Assembly (NCBI GenBank): GCA_023428265.1 | Contig: JAEYYW010000130.1 | Location: 1-16,761, forward strand | DNA: 16,761 bases | Direction of reading: 5' to 3' | Source of the DNA: Bacillota bacterium | GTDB taxonomy: Bacteria > Bacillota > Clostridia > Christensenellales > UMGS416 | Translations under genes and position numbers: made by a program | The notes under the pieces: generated by a model | Told to the model about the DNA's origin: nothing | What the model saw: only the letters and a program-made list of their open reading frames with translations | Databases searched by the model: none | In this document: positions 6,931 through 14,413 of the stretch, piece by piece | Layout: each line of letters begins with the position of its first letter | Position numbering within the stretch: the first letter of the stretch is position 1

Positions 6931-6959
6931 ATTATCAGGCAATGATCTGAATATTTCAA
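6931..6959 (-). promoter_or_regulatory. Sigma-A promoter of the cyclodeaminase/yfcC-like operon
   Basis: Minus strand TTGAAA (6954-6959), 17-base spacer, GATAAT (6931-6936). Expected leader about 24 bases. Confidence 0.7.
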
Positions 6960-6996
6960 TAGAGGAACCCAAGTAATATGGAATGCAAACAGCAAA

Positions 6997-7209
6997 CTAG
7001 ACCTGATCTTCTGCGGGATCATTCGGCATAAGCTTGCGCACTTCCTCAAGCTTCAGATATTCCACCACCCGATAGGGGCGGATCGGCATGCTCGTGCCGT
7101 CGGTAAAGAAAAACCGGAGCGCAAAAGGCTCTTGATCCTCCCGCACGGCAGCAAGCTCACCATTCCGAATGCGTTGTTTCAACCTGGCGTGATAGGAATA
7201 GTGGCCCAT
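6997..7209 (-). CDS. Small protein of unknown function, 70 residues
   Basis: I do not recognise this gene with certainty. It starts MGHYSYHARLKQRIRNGELA, a basic, probably helical head, followed by a beta-like stretch PFALRFFFTDG (28-38), PIRPYRVVEYL (42-52) and an acidic tail. No signal peptide, membrane span, Cys/His cluster or helix-turn-helix is apparent. The start is the ATG at 7209, five bases after GGAGG (7215-7219 plus strand). The GTG at 7215 overlaps that site and is unlikely. It begins 23 bases after the rhamnosidase stop in the same direction, so it may be the last gene of that transcript. It ends about 40 bases before the promoter of the cyclodeaminase operon. The good ribosome site and ordinary composition argue for a real gene. 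Confidence 0.6.
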   Translation of the reverse strand: MGHYSYHARLKQRIRNGELAAVREDQEPFALRFFFTDGTSMPIRPYRVVEYLKLEEVRKLMPNDPAEDQV

Positions 7210-7232
7210 CGGCACCTCCGATCATGGTTGCA

Positions 7233-10046
7233 TCAAATGGATTCCATCACAAAGTGATAGCTGCCCGAGCCGACCAAGAAGGATAGTCCCTCACCACTCT
7301 GTTGATCGCTTACCTTGTCAACCACACCTGGGAGAAAACATTTCCCATCCCAAACTACATTCCCGGATTCCTTCACGATCACCTGAGATACTGTGTTTCT
7401 AATCATCGGAAGGATTACCCTGGCAGTGCAGTTCGTAGGGATGCAAACTGTCAATTTGAAAACCTCTGCTTCTCGTTCCCAATTGCAGACGATCCTGCCC
7501 CTTACGGTATCCAGTGAACTATTCACATAGGACAATCCATCGGCCAACCGCGGGCGAATCAGGATCCTGTCAAACCCGGCACCATCCTCATCCACATTGA
7601 TACCGGCGAGCGCCAGATAGAACCAGGCTCCGATGCTGCCATACATCGGATGGTTGTGGGAGTTCATTTCCCGGCCGGTTTCATACTCCCAACGCTCCCA
7701 GATTGTCGTAGCACCCTTTAAGATCATGTAGCCCCAGCTTGGGTAGGATGTTTGCGTGGCAATCGCCCACGCCACATCAACCCGCCCCTCACTGGTCAAC
7801 GCTTCAAGAAGATACTTGGTGCAGAGATTCCCAGTCGTCAAATGACCGTTGTTCGTGACAAGGACATCTTCGACGAGGTGATCAAGCACTCTTTGCCGAG
7901 CCTCCTCCGGCACAAGACCCAGATACAGCGCAAACGCGTGAGCCGCCTGGCTGCCGATCCCATATTGCATCGCCTGCCTGTTCAGGAACTTCTCGTTGAA
8001 TGCCTTTTTTACGTTTTGCGCCATGACCTGATACTTTTGCTCATCCTCCGTACTTCCAAGCACATGCGCAATCCGGGTCATGAGTTTGGCGCACAGGAAA
8101 TAGTAACCTGTGGATATATATTCGAAGGTCGTAGTGCTCGAGACGGCGCTGCAAATGCTGTCCGTATAGGCAAAGGCTCTCGGCGGAGCCCAATCACCAA
8201 TCCATCCATGATAAAGGATGTGATCCCGCGCGGTTCGGTCCAGAAAATCAACCCACTTTTTGAGGCTGTCATAATGATTCTGGAGAATGCGGACGTCGCC
8301 GTAGTGCCGGTAGAGAAGCCATAGCGTGATCACATAGGTGCTGTTGACGGGCTCGCCGTCGTTGCTGCACCACCACACAAAGGGAGCGCAGTCCGCGATC
8401 GCACCCGTTGGAGTTTGCGTATCCCTGATGTCATCCATCCATTTTGGCAGCAGCCTGGACAGGTCATAGTTGTATACAGCCTCTTCGTTTCGCGCGGTGG
8501 TATCGTTCAACCAGCCAAAACGCTCATTCCTTTGGGGGCAATCAGTGGGTACACTGTGCAGATTATCGCGCTCCGTCCACAGGATGTTTTTGTGGATCTG
8601 GTTGATCAACGGATGGCTGCACTCAAAATGCCCGGTCTGTCTAACCGCGGAGTGAACGACAATTCCAGTCACTGCATCGAGACCTGGCTCGCCGGGGTAG
8701 CCTTCCAGCTGCACATACCGGAACCCGTGATAGGTAAAGGTTGGCTCATAAATCTCTGCTCCCTCGCCCTTGAGGATGTAGGTGTCGCATGCTTGCGCCA
8801 TGTACAGATTGGCAGTGTTGACCGCACCATTGTATAAAAGGGTTTCTGCGTGCTTGATGGTGATTTTCGTGCCTTTTGGGCCTTTCACCTTCAACCGGAT
8901 GCGCCCGGCAATGTTTTGGCCCAGATCGAATACAACCATGTTCCATTCGGCGGGCTTATCCTGTTCCTTCTTAAAATCATCTGGCTGCACGCCACGGTTC
9001 TTGCTGAGGATATTGGGCACATGCATACTGACAGCACGGATTTCCTCTACCGCCTTGATCGGCTCCATCACTTGGGACACCATCCTGCCGCCGGGAGCCT
9101 TCACAGCAATCGGACTTCTCCACTTCCTGCTTTTCTTAACTGATGGGGCATCGCATGTGTCCCATCCCTCCAGTTCAAGCCTAGCGTCATAGATCTCTCC
9201 ATCATATACGGAGTTTCTGACAATGGGGCAGTTCGCAACCTGCCAGCCTTGATCGAGCCCGCTTGTGATGCTTTCTGTGGTGCCGTCAGTATATTCAATG
9301 TTCATTTGCAGCTTAAGGCAAGGCGTACCTCGCCACCGTATCGAACAATACCATCCGTTGCCCACCATCACACCTACCATGTTCGGTCCCGGCTTCAGGC
9401 GCCCGGTAATGTCATAAGTTGCATACAAGACCCGAGCGGAATAGTCGGTGAAACCCGGATCCAGCTCATGATCGCCCACGCGGCTGCCATTCAGGCTCAA
9501 GACATAATAACCCAGCCCGGAAATGTATGCCCTTGCTCTCTTTACTTCTTTGGTAACTGAGAACTCTTTTCTGAACAGGAGGGCCGGGCCTTCATGAAAG
9601 TTGCCCGCTCCCATCCATTTTGCGCCGCCGATCCAACTGCCCTGCCAGTCGCTTTCGTTCAGCAGCCCCATCTCAAATGAGGATGCTTCACTGAAACCAC
9701 CGCAACGATCCTGCAAATCCCACACGCAGAGCTTCCAATAACAAGTCTGGCCGCTTACGAGAGGCTTGCCAGCGTAGGGAATGCCTACTGTTTGGTCAGA
9801 AATGACTTTGCCGGTATCCCACAATGTGCCGTTATTTTGATTCAGTTCTTCGCGGCTGGAAGCAACCAGAATGCGATACGCCGTCTGTCTCTTTCCTCTG
9901 CCGGCTTGCATGAGCTGCCAGGAAAATCGTGGGGAGCTGGTTTCAATCCCGATCGGGTTCACTGCGTATTCACAGGTTGGTCTCACCGGTGTCAGCCAAA
10001 TCGGGGCATCCATTGTGTCTTGATGATCAATTCGGTTTGCTTCCAA
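7233..10046 (-). CDS. Alpha-L-rhamnosidase, GH78 family
   Basis: 937-residue glycoside hydrolase that releases terminal alpha-L-rhamnose from plant glycosides or polysaccharides by inversion. Domains in order: an N-terminal beta-sandwich (about 20-130, with a CEYAVNPIGIETSSPRFSW opening), a second beta-sandwich (about 150-300), a third (about 320-470), the (alpha/alpha)6 catalytic barrel (about 475-830) and a C-terminal beta-domain. The acid motif TDCPQRNERFGW lies at 501-512; Glu508 corresponds to the general acid of characterised GH78 enzymes. GATTIWERWE gives the likely base Glu784. No signal peptide is visible, so it probably acts on imported rhamnosides. The start is taken as TTG at 10046, seven bases after AAAGGGG; the first ATG (10013) has no ribosome site. 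It begins 27 bases after the rlmD-like gene, and hand-counted GC in sampled lines is mostly about 45-50%, lower than its neighbours. Confidence 0.93.
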   Translation of the reverse strand: MEANRIDHQDTMDAPIWLTPVRPTCEYAVNPIGIETSSPRFSWQLMQAGRGKRQTAYRILVASSREELNQNNGTLWDTGKVISDQTVGIPYAGKPLVSGQTCYWKLCVWDLQDRCGGFSEASSFEMGLLNESDWQGSWIGGAKWMGAGNFHEGPALLFRKEFSVTKEVKRARAYISGLGYYVLSLNGSRVGDHELDPGFTDYSARVLYATYDITGRLKPGPNMVGVMVGNGWYCSIRWRGTPCLKLQMNIEYTDGTTESITSGLDQGWQVANCPIVRNSVYDGEIYDARLELEGWDTCDAPSVKKSRKWRSPIAVKAPGGRMVSQVMEPIKAVEEIRAVSMHVPNILSKNRGVQPDDFKKEQDKPAEWNMVVFDLGQNIAGRIRLKVKGPKGTKITIKHAETLLYNGAVNTANLYMAQACDTYILKGEGAEIYEPTFTYHGFRYVQLEGYPGEPGLDAVTGIVVHSAVRQTGHFECSHPLINQIHKNILWTERDNLHSVPTDCPQRNERFGWLNDTTARNEEAVYNYDLSRLLPKWMDDIRDTQTPTGAIADCAPFVWWCSNDGEPVNSTYVITLWLLYRHYGDVRILQNHYDSLKKWVDFLDRTARDHILYHGWIGDWAPPRAFAYTDSICSAVSSTTTFEYISTGYYFLCAKLMTRIAHVLGSTEDEQKYQVMAQNVKKAFNEKFLNRQAMQYGIGSQAAHAFALYLGLVPEEARQRVLDHLVEDVLVTNNGHLTTGNLCTKYLLEALTSEGRVDVAWAIATQTSYPSWGYMILKGATTIWERWEYETGREMNSHNHPMYGSIGAWFYLALAGINVDEDGAGFDRILIRPRLADGLSYVNSSLDTVRGRIVCNWEREAEVFKLTVCIPTNCTARVILPMIRNTVSQVIVKESGNVVWDGKCFLPGVVDKVSDQQSGEGLSFLVGSGSYHFVMESI

Positions 10047-10073
10047 GTGTTTACCCCTTTGTCAAAATACTGC

Positions 10074-11456
10074 CTACACAGATCGGCTCAGCACCGCAAC
10101 GCACTCCACATCGGCCGTCTGCGGGAACATGTCCACCGGCTGCACCCGCACCAGGCGGTAACCCTTGCCGGCCAAGTATTTGACATCGCGGGCCATCGTG
10201 GCGGGGTTGCAGGACACATAGACGAGCTTCTCAGCTCCGGTTTGCGCCGCGGCATCCAGAAACTTGGCGTCGCAGCCCTTGCGGGGAGGGTCCATCAGGA
10301 TCACATCAGGCTTCAGCCCCCGCTCCAGCAGCTCGGGTAAAACCTCCTCCGCCTTACCGCAAATGTATTCGGCGTTGCCGATGCCATTGCGCGCGGCGCT
10401 ACGCCGGGCCTCTTCAATGGATTGCGGCACGCTTTCAATGCCGATCACACGGCCGGCCTTGCTTGCCACATATTGCCCGATGGTGCCCACGCCGCAATAG
10501 GCGTCCACCACCAGCTCATGACCGGTCAGCCCGGCGGCTTTAGCCGCCGCGGCGTATAACCGCTCCATCTGGGTGGTGTTGACCTGAAAAAATGAGTGGT
10601 GGCCCACAGTGTATTGCAGCTCCCCCAGATGGGCCAGCACCGTTTCACTGCCCCATAACAGCTTATGGCGGCGGCCCAACACCACATTGGTTTGCTCAGA
10701 GTTGATGTTTTGCAGCACTCCCCGAAGCTCCGGCACCGCCGACCGGAGCGCAGAGACCAGCTCATCCTGCGCCGGCAGCTTGTCGCCGTTGGTCACCACA
10801 ACGGCTATCGACTCACCGGTTTCCGCAAAAGAACGCATCATGAAGCTGCGAAGCAGGCCGCGCCCCGTCCGCTCGTCATACGCGGGCAGATGGTGCGTCT
10901 CCGCCCACTTTCGGAATGCCGCCATCGCCGCCGCCATCACTTCCGGCTGCAGGATGCAATCGACCACATCCACAATTGTGTGGCTCCGGGGGGCATACAT
11001 CCCCATTTTCACGCCGCAAGCACCACGGCCCACGGGGAAAACCCCCTTGTTGCGATAACGCCAGGGCTCATCCATGCCGATCACCGGCAACACAAGCGGC
11101 TCGGCAACGCCGCCGATTGTCCGCAAAACGTCTTCCACAAGGCCCCGCTTGAACCGCAGCTGCGCCCCATACTCCATGTGCTGCAACTGGCAACCCCCGC
11201 AGCGGCGAAACACCGGGCAGCGGGGCTCCGCCCTGTCCGGCGATGGCCGGATCACCCGAAGGAGCTTCCCCACCGCGTGATGGGCCGCCACTTTGATGAT
11301 CAGCACTTCCACCAGCTCGCCGGGCAATGCAAACGGCACAAAAACAACAAACCCACCGGCACGGCCGATGCCCTGGCCATCAGACCCCACGGCTGTGATC
11401 TCAAGCTCCAGGCTTTGGTTTTTTACCACCGGTTTTTTCGCATCTAACTCACACAT
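10074..11456 (-). CDS. rlmD: 23S rRNA (uracil-5-)-methyltransferase, RlmD/RumA family
   Basis: 460-residue SAM-dependent enzyme that makes 5-methyluridine in 23S rRNA (U1939 and, in some Firmicutes, also U747, then called RlmCD). An N-terminal TRAM RNA-binding domain spans about 12-70. The [4Fe-4S] cysteines are Cys80, Cys86, Cys89 and Cys167 (CPVFRRCGGCQLQ). The SAM site is VVDAYCGVGTIGQYVA near 305-320, followed by DVILMDPPRKGCD. The nucleophile is Cys416 in YVSCNPATMARD, and the base is Glu451 in TADVECV, where many relatives have His instead of the Asp. All key residues are present. The ATG at 11456 is the first possible start, because an in-frame TGA lies 15 bases upstream. No Shine-Dalgarno is visible and a TATACT lies just ahead, so the mRNA may be nearly leaderless. 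Which uridine it modifies cannot be read here. Confidence 0.9.
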   Translation of the reverse strand: MCELDAKKPVVKNQSLELEITAVGSDGQGIGRAGGFVVFVPFALPGELVEVLIIKVAAHHAVGKLLRVIRPSPDRAEPRCPVFRRCGGCQLQHMEYGAQLRFKRGLVEDVLRTIGGVAEPLVLPVIGMDEPWRYRNKGVFPVGRGACGVKMGMYAPRSHTIVDVVDCILQPEVMAAAMAAFRKWAETHHLPAYDERTGRGLLRSFMMRSFAETGESIAVVVTNGDKLPAQDELVSALRSAVPELRGVLQNINSEQTNVVLGRRHKLLWGSETVLAHLGELQYTVGHHSFFQVNTTQMERLYAAAAKAAGLTGHELVVDAYCGVGTIGQYVASKAGRVIGIESVPQSIEEARRSAARNGIGNAEYICGKAEEVLPELLERGLKPDVILMDPPRKGCDAKFLDAAAQTGAEKLVYVSCNPATMARDVKYLAGKGYRLVRVQPVDMFPQTADVECVAVLSRSV

Positions 11457-11462
11457 GGCAAC

Positions 11463-11468
11463 AGTATA
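11463..11468 (-). promoter_or_regulatory. Possible -10 element of the rlmD-like gene
   Basis: Minus strand TATACT ends 6 bases before the ATG, so transcription would begin at about the first base of the start codon. No convincing -35 stands 17 bases upstream. Weak call, based on the lack of any other promoter or ribosome site between this gene and the divergent promoter. Confidence 0.3.
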
Positions 11469-11496
11469 TCACAGGTTCCGAGCCCACAGTCGGTTT

Positions 11497-11525
11497 TTGA
11501 CATCAGGGAGCAAATGGTTTACTAT
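11497..11525 (+). promoter_or_regulatory. Sigma-A promoter of the membrane protein gene
   Basis: TTGACA (11497-11502), 17-base spacer, TACTAT (11520-11525). A TATAAA directly overlaps it as an alternative -10. Expected leader about 50 bases. Confidence 0.65.
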
Positions 11526-11584
11526 AAAGATATAACGCGTCAATCTGTTGATGGTGACGGAAATCAGCGAAAGAGAGTGAGAAA

Positions 11585-12553
11585 ATGAGGAAGAGCGCAA
11601 TGGCACTGGCGTTTCAGACGTTCAGGCGAAAACCAATGGTGTTGCTCCTGCTGCTGCCTGTGCCGGTGATTTCGGTGATCCTGCAGGCAATCAATCTGCA
11701 ATTTTTACCGGATCTGAGCAAACTGCTGGACGTGAATTACCTGCTGGAAAACTCGGCGAGGATGGAAACCACCCAACAAATGATGATCACAAATATGGTC
11801 TCCATGCTGGTCAGCTCCCTGTCCCTGATCCTGTCATTGTGTTTTGTGGTCCTGCTGGTGCCCGCAACGATGGAACTTCTGGCCGACGGTGCCGCTGGTG
11901 TGGAAACCGCGCCCGGTTGGTTTACCAGGGGGTTGCGCCGCCATTGGTGGAAACCAATCACCGACTCCGCAATCACCGACGGCATCTTCATTGTCTTGTT
12001 CATCCCTCTGTATATCGTCTTTATTGTGGTGGGTGTGGCAGTGTCCGGCGTGGCAGCCGGTGCGGCAGGCAGCATGGGCGGCATGCCGGTGCCTGATACA
12101 GCCGATGGCATCATGAGCAGCATCCTTGCGCCGATCTTGCTCATGGCACTGATCTTTGCCGTGATCGTCTTCGTGCTCAGGCTGCTCGTCTACTCGGTAT
12201 TCGGCCTATTTCTGCCGGCAATGGCGGACCGTGGTTTTGGCCAGGCATTCCGGCTGATGTTCAGCAAGAAGGGGTTCCGCAAGCTCCCCCGGATGCTGGG
12301 CGGGCAGGCGCTGATCCTGTTGCTGCCCGGTCTTGTATACGTGGTGCTCTTTGCCGCATATCTTCTGATCAGCGGTCTGCCAGTCGACGCGCAGGGGTAC
12401 CTCATCGGGATTCTTAATTTCATGAAGAGCTGGGCCGGGATTCTGGGGTTGCTGCTGGTATCCATCATGGGGATTTTGATCTACCCATTCCGTTTTGCCG
12501 TGTACCAGCTTGTGCGTGACGAAGAAGCCGCGGCAGAGCAGACGCAGCAATAA
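11585..12553 (+). CDS. Six-span membrane protein of unknown function
   Basis: 322-residue integral membrane protein not assigned to a known family here. Hydrophobic segments lie at about 17-36, 73-95, 132-156, 180-208, 240-262 and 283-301. The N terminus is basic (FRRKP before span 1). An amphipathic segment, GLRRHWWKPITDSA (116-129), precedes span 3, and the loop FSKKGFRKLPRM (226-237) is strongly basic. The repeated pattern of an amphipathic stretch followed by a long hydrophobic segment resembles Firmicutes proteins that affect membrane organisation, but this is only a resemblance. It has its own promoter, a weak ribosome site (GAGAGTGAG) and a terminator shared with the convergent pyrG. 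It is divergent from the rlmD-like gene, with no transport or enzyme motif visible. The reading frame itself is secure. Confidence 0.8.
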   Translation: MRKSAMALAFQTFRRKPMVLLLLLPVPVISVILQAINLQFLPDLSKLLDVNYLLENSARMETTQQMMITNMVSMLVSSLSLILSLCFVVLLVPATMELLADGAAGVETAPGWFTRGLRRHWWKPITDSAITDGIFIVLFIPLYIVFIVVGVAVSGVAAGAAGSMGGMPVPDTADGIMSSILAPILLMALIFAVIVFVLRLLVYSVFGLFLPAMADRGFGQAFRLMFSKKGFRKLPRMLGGQALILLLPGLVYVVLFAAYLLISGLPVDAQGYLIGILNFMKSWAGILGLLLVSIMGILIYPFRFAVYQLVRDEEAAAEQTQQ

Positions 12554-12575
12554 GAAAATCTGACTTAAATCAACA

Positions 12576-12612
12576 GGGGCACAGCTCAGCGCTGTGCCCC
12601 TTCTGTTTGTTT
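12576..12612. terminator. Bidirectional terminator between the membrane protein gene and pyrG
   Basis: Perfect 10-bp stem ggggcacagc / gctgtgcccc (12576-12585, 12591-12600) with loop tcagc. It is followed on the plus strand by a T-rich tail (TTCTGTTTGTTT). On the minus strand the tail is weaker (TGTTGATTT). It lies 22 bases after the plus-strand stop and 25 bases beyond the pyrG stop. Confidence 0.8.
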
Positions 12613-12625
12613 GAGGTAGGTTTAG

Positions 12626-14254
12626 TTATATCGAAATCTTTAACTGCCTGCCCTTGTGCTCCAGCGCAGCCTTGATAAAATCACGGAACAGCGGGTGCGG
12701 CCGGTTGGGGCGGGACTTGAACTCCGGATGGAACTGGGTGCCGATATACCACGGGTGGTTGGGCAGCTCTACGATTTCAACCAGGTCAAGCTCTTCGTTG
12801 ACGCCGGACATCACCATGCCGCCATCGATCATCGCCTGCCGATATTGGTTGTTCAGCTCGAAGCGGTGCCTGTGGCGCTCGCCAATCACCTCTTCACCAT
12901 AGGCCGCCCGGGCTTTGGTGCCCTCCCTGAGCTTGCACTCATAATGGCCAAGGCGCATTGTGCCGCCCTTGGTGCGGATGGAGCGCTGATCTTCCATCAG
13001 GTCAATGACCGGATGCGTGGTTTTTTCAGCAAACTCGGTGCTGTTGGCGTCCTTATAGCCCAGCACATTGCGGCAGAACTCAATCACGGCCACCTGCAAG
13101 CCAAGGCACAGGCCGAAATAGGGAATGCCGTTTTCGCGGGCATATTTCGCTGTGGTAATCTTGCCCTCAATGCCCCTATCACCGAAGCCGCCGGGCACCA
13201 GGATGCCGTCAAGCCCGGCAAGCTTGCGGGGCGCGGTCTCCTCTGTGATGTCTTCCGACTGGATCCACTCGATCTCCACGCAAGCCTCATTGTAGATGCC
13301 TCCATGGATCAGGGATTCCGACACGCTGAGATAAGCGTCATGCAGCTCCACATATTTGCCCACGATGCCCACACGCACCTTCTGCGTGGGGCGCTTGCGC
13401 AGCTCCACCATTGCCATCCATTCGGTGAGGTTGGGCTCGCAGTTGGTCATGCCCAGCTTCTGGCACACGCGCTCCGCCAGGCCTTCGCTTTCCAGCATCA
13501 GCGGCACATCATAAATGCTGCTGGCGTCCAGGTTTTCAATCACGCAATTTTGCGCCACATTGCAAAACAGGGAGATCTTGCGCTTGAGGTCGGCGCTGAT
13601 GGGGCGCTCTGACCGGCACACAATGATGTCCGGCTGGATGCCGATGGAACGGAGCTCCTTCACGCTGTGTTGCGTGGGCTTGGTTTTCAGCTCGCCGGAC
13701 ATGGACAAATAGGGCATCAGCGTTACATGGATATAAAGGCAATTCTCCGGGCCCACTTCCCAGCGGATCTGGCGGATGGCCTCCAGAAACGGCAGGCTTT
13801 CAATATCACCCACGGTGCCGCCGATCTCGGTGATCACCACATCGGGATGAGCTTCCCCGCGGGCCACGGCCACAATGTTGCGCTTGATTTCTTCGGTGAT
13901 GTGGGGAATCACTTGCACGGTGCCGCCCAAATAATCACCCCTGCGCTCCTTGGTGATGATCGTGTTATAAATGCGGCCAGTGGTCACATTGTTGTCCTGG
14001 CTCAGGTTTTCGTCGATGAACCGCTCATAATGACCCAAATCAAGGTCTGTCTCGGCACCATCCTCGGTCACAAACACCTCACCGTGCTGGTAGGGGCTCA
14101 TTGTGCCGGGGTCCACATTGATGTAGGGATCAAACTTCTGGATGGATACCTTGTGCCCCCTGCTCTTGAGCAAACGCCCGAGAGAGGCGGCGGTGATTCC
14201 CTTACCCAATGATGAAACCACGCCACCTGTGACAAACACGTATTTGGTGCTCAT
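12626..14254 (-). CDS. pyrG: CTP synthase
   Basis: 542-residue cytoplasmic enzyme that aminates UTP to CTP using ATP and glutamine. The N-terminal synthetase domain (1-270) begins KYVFVTGGVVSSLGKGI with its P-loop and contains TEIGGTVGDIES (142-153) and SMSGELKTKPTQHSV (184-198). The class I glutaminase domain (about 295-535) has the nucleophile Cys383 in FGLCLGLQ and the His509/Glu511 pair in HPEFKSRP. Full length, with no missing residues noticed. The start is the ATG at 14254 behind GGAGG. It has its own promoter and a leader of about 55 bases. The leader does not start with the G-run plus C arrangement, nor hold the U-tailed hairpin, used for CTP-sensing reiterative transcription at Bacillus pyrG. 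An 8-bp-arm palindrome touching the -35 is an alternative control site. Confidence 0.98.
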   Translation of the reverse strand: MSTKYVFVTGGVVSSLGKGITAASLGRLLKSRGHKVSIQKFDPYINVDPGTMSPYQHGEVFVTEDGAETDLDLGHYERFIDENLSQDNNVTTGRIYNTIITKERRGDYLGGTVQVIPHITEEIKRNIVAVARGEAHPDVVITEIGGTVGDIESLPFLEAIRQIRWEVGPENCLYIHVTLMPYLSMSGELKTKPTQHSVKELRSIGIQPDIIVCRSERPISADLKRKISLFCNVAQNCVIENLDASSIYDVPLMLESEGLAERVCQKLGMTNCEPNLTEWMAMVELRKRPTQKVRVGIVGKYVELHDAYLSVSESLIHGGIYNEACVEIEWIQSEDITEETAPRKLAGLDGILVPGGFGDRGIEGKITTAKYARENGIPYFGLCLGLQVAVIEFCRNVLGYKDANSTEFAEKTTHPVIDLMEDQRSIRTKGGTMRLGHYECKLREGTKARAAYGEEVIGERHRHRFELNNQYRQAMIDGGMVMSGVNEELDLVEIVELPNHPWYIGTQFHPEFKSRPNRPHPLFRDFIKAALEHKGRQLKISI

Positions 14255-14314
14255 GCGACCTCCAATATGAAATATGTCGATAGTATGTATAACACTGGTT
14301 TTTTACATTGGATT

Positions 14315-14344
14315 ATTGTAACCGTGCCATTCATCGCATGTCAA
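14315..14344 (-). promoter_or_regulatory. Sigma-A promoter of pyrG
   Basis: Minus strand TTGACA (14339-14344), 18-base spacer, TACAAT (14315-14320). Lies in the 159-base gap between aspS and pyrG. Confidence 0.7.
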
Positions 14345-14359
14345 GCACAATTTGTGCTT
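14343..14359. promoter_or_regulatory. Operator-like palindrome at the pyrG -35
   Basis: Perfect inverted repeat AAGCACAA / TTGTGCTT with a single central base. Two bases overlap the TTGACA. No T-tract follows on the minus strand, so it is a poor terminator for aspS. The position suits a DNA-binding regulator. No regulator is encoded nearby. Confidence 0.45.
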
Positions 14360-14413
14360 TTCATATGGATTCTCCGGGAAAAACACAAGATCGTGAATGC
14401 GTGTTTCAAACCA

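Noticed and set aside
12656..13612. Plus-strand open frame of 318 codons opposite pyrG
   Set aside because: Shadow of the CTP synthase gene, without a ribosome site or motif of its own.
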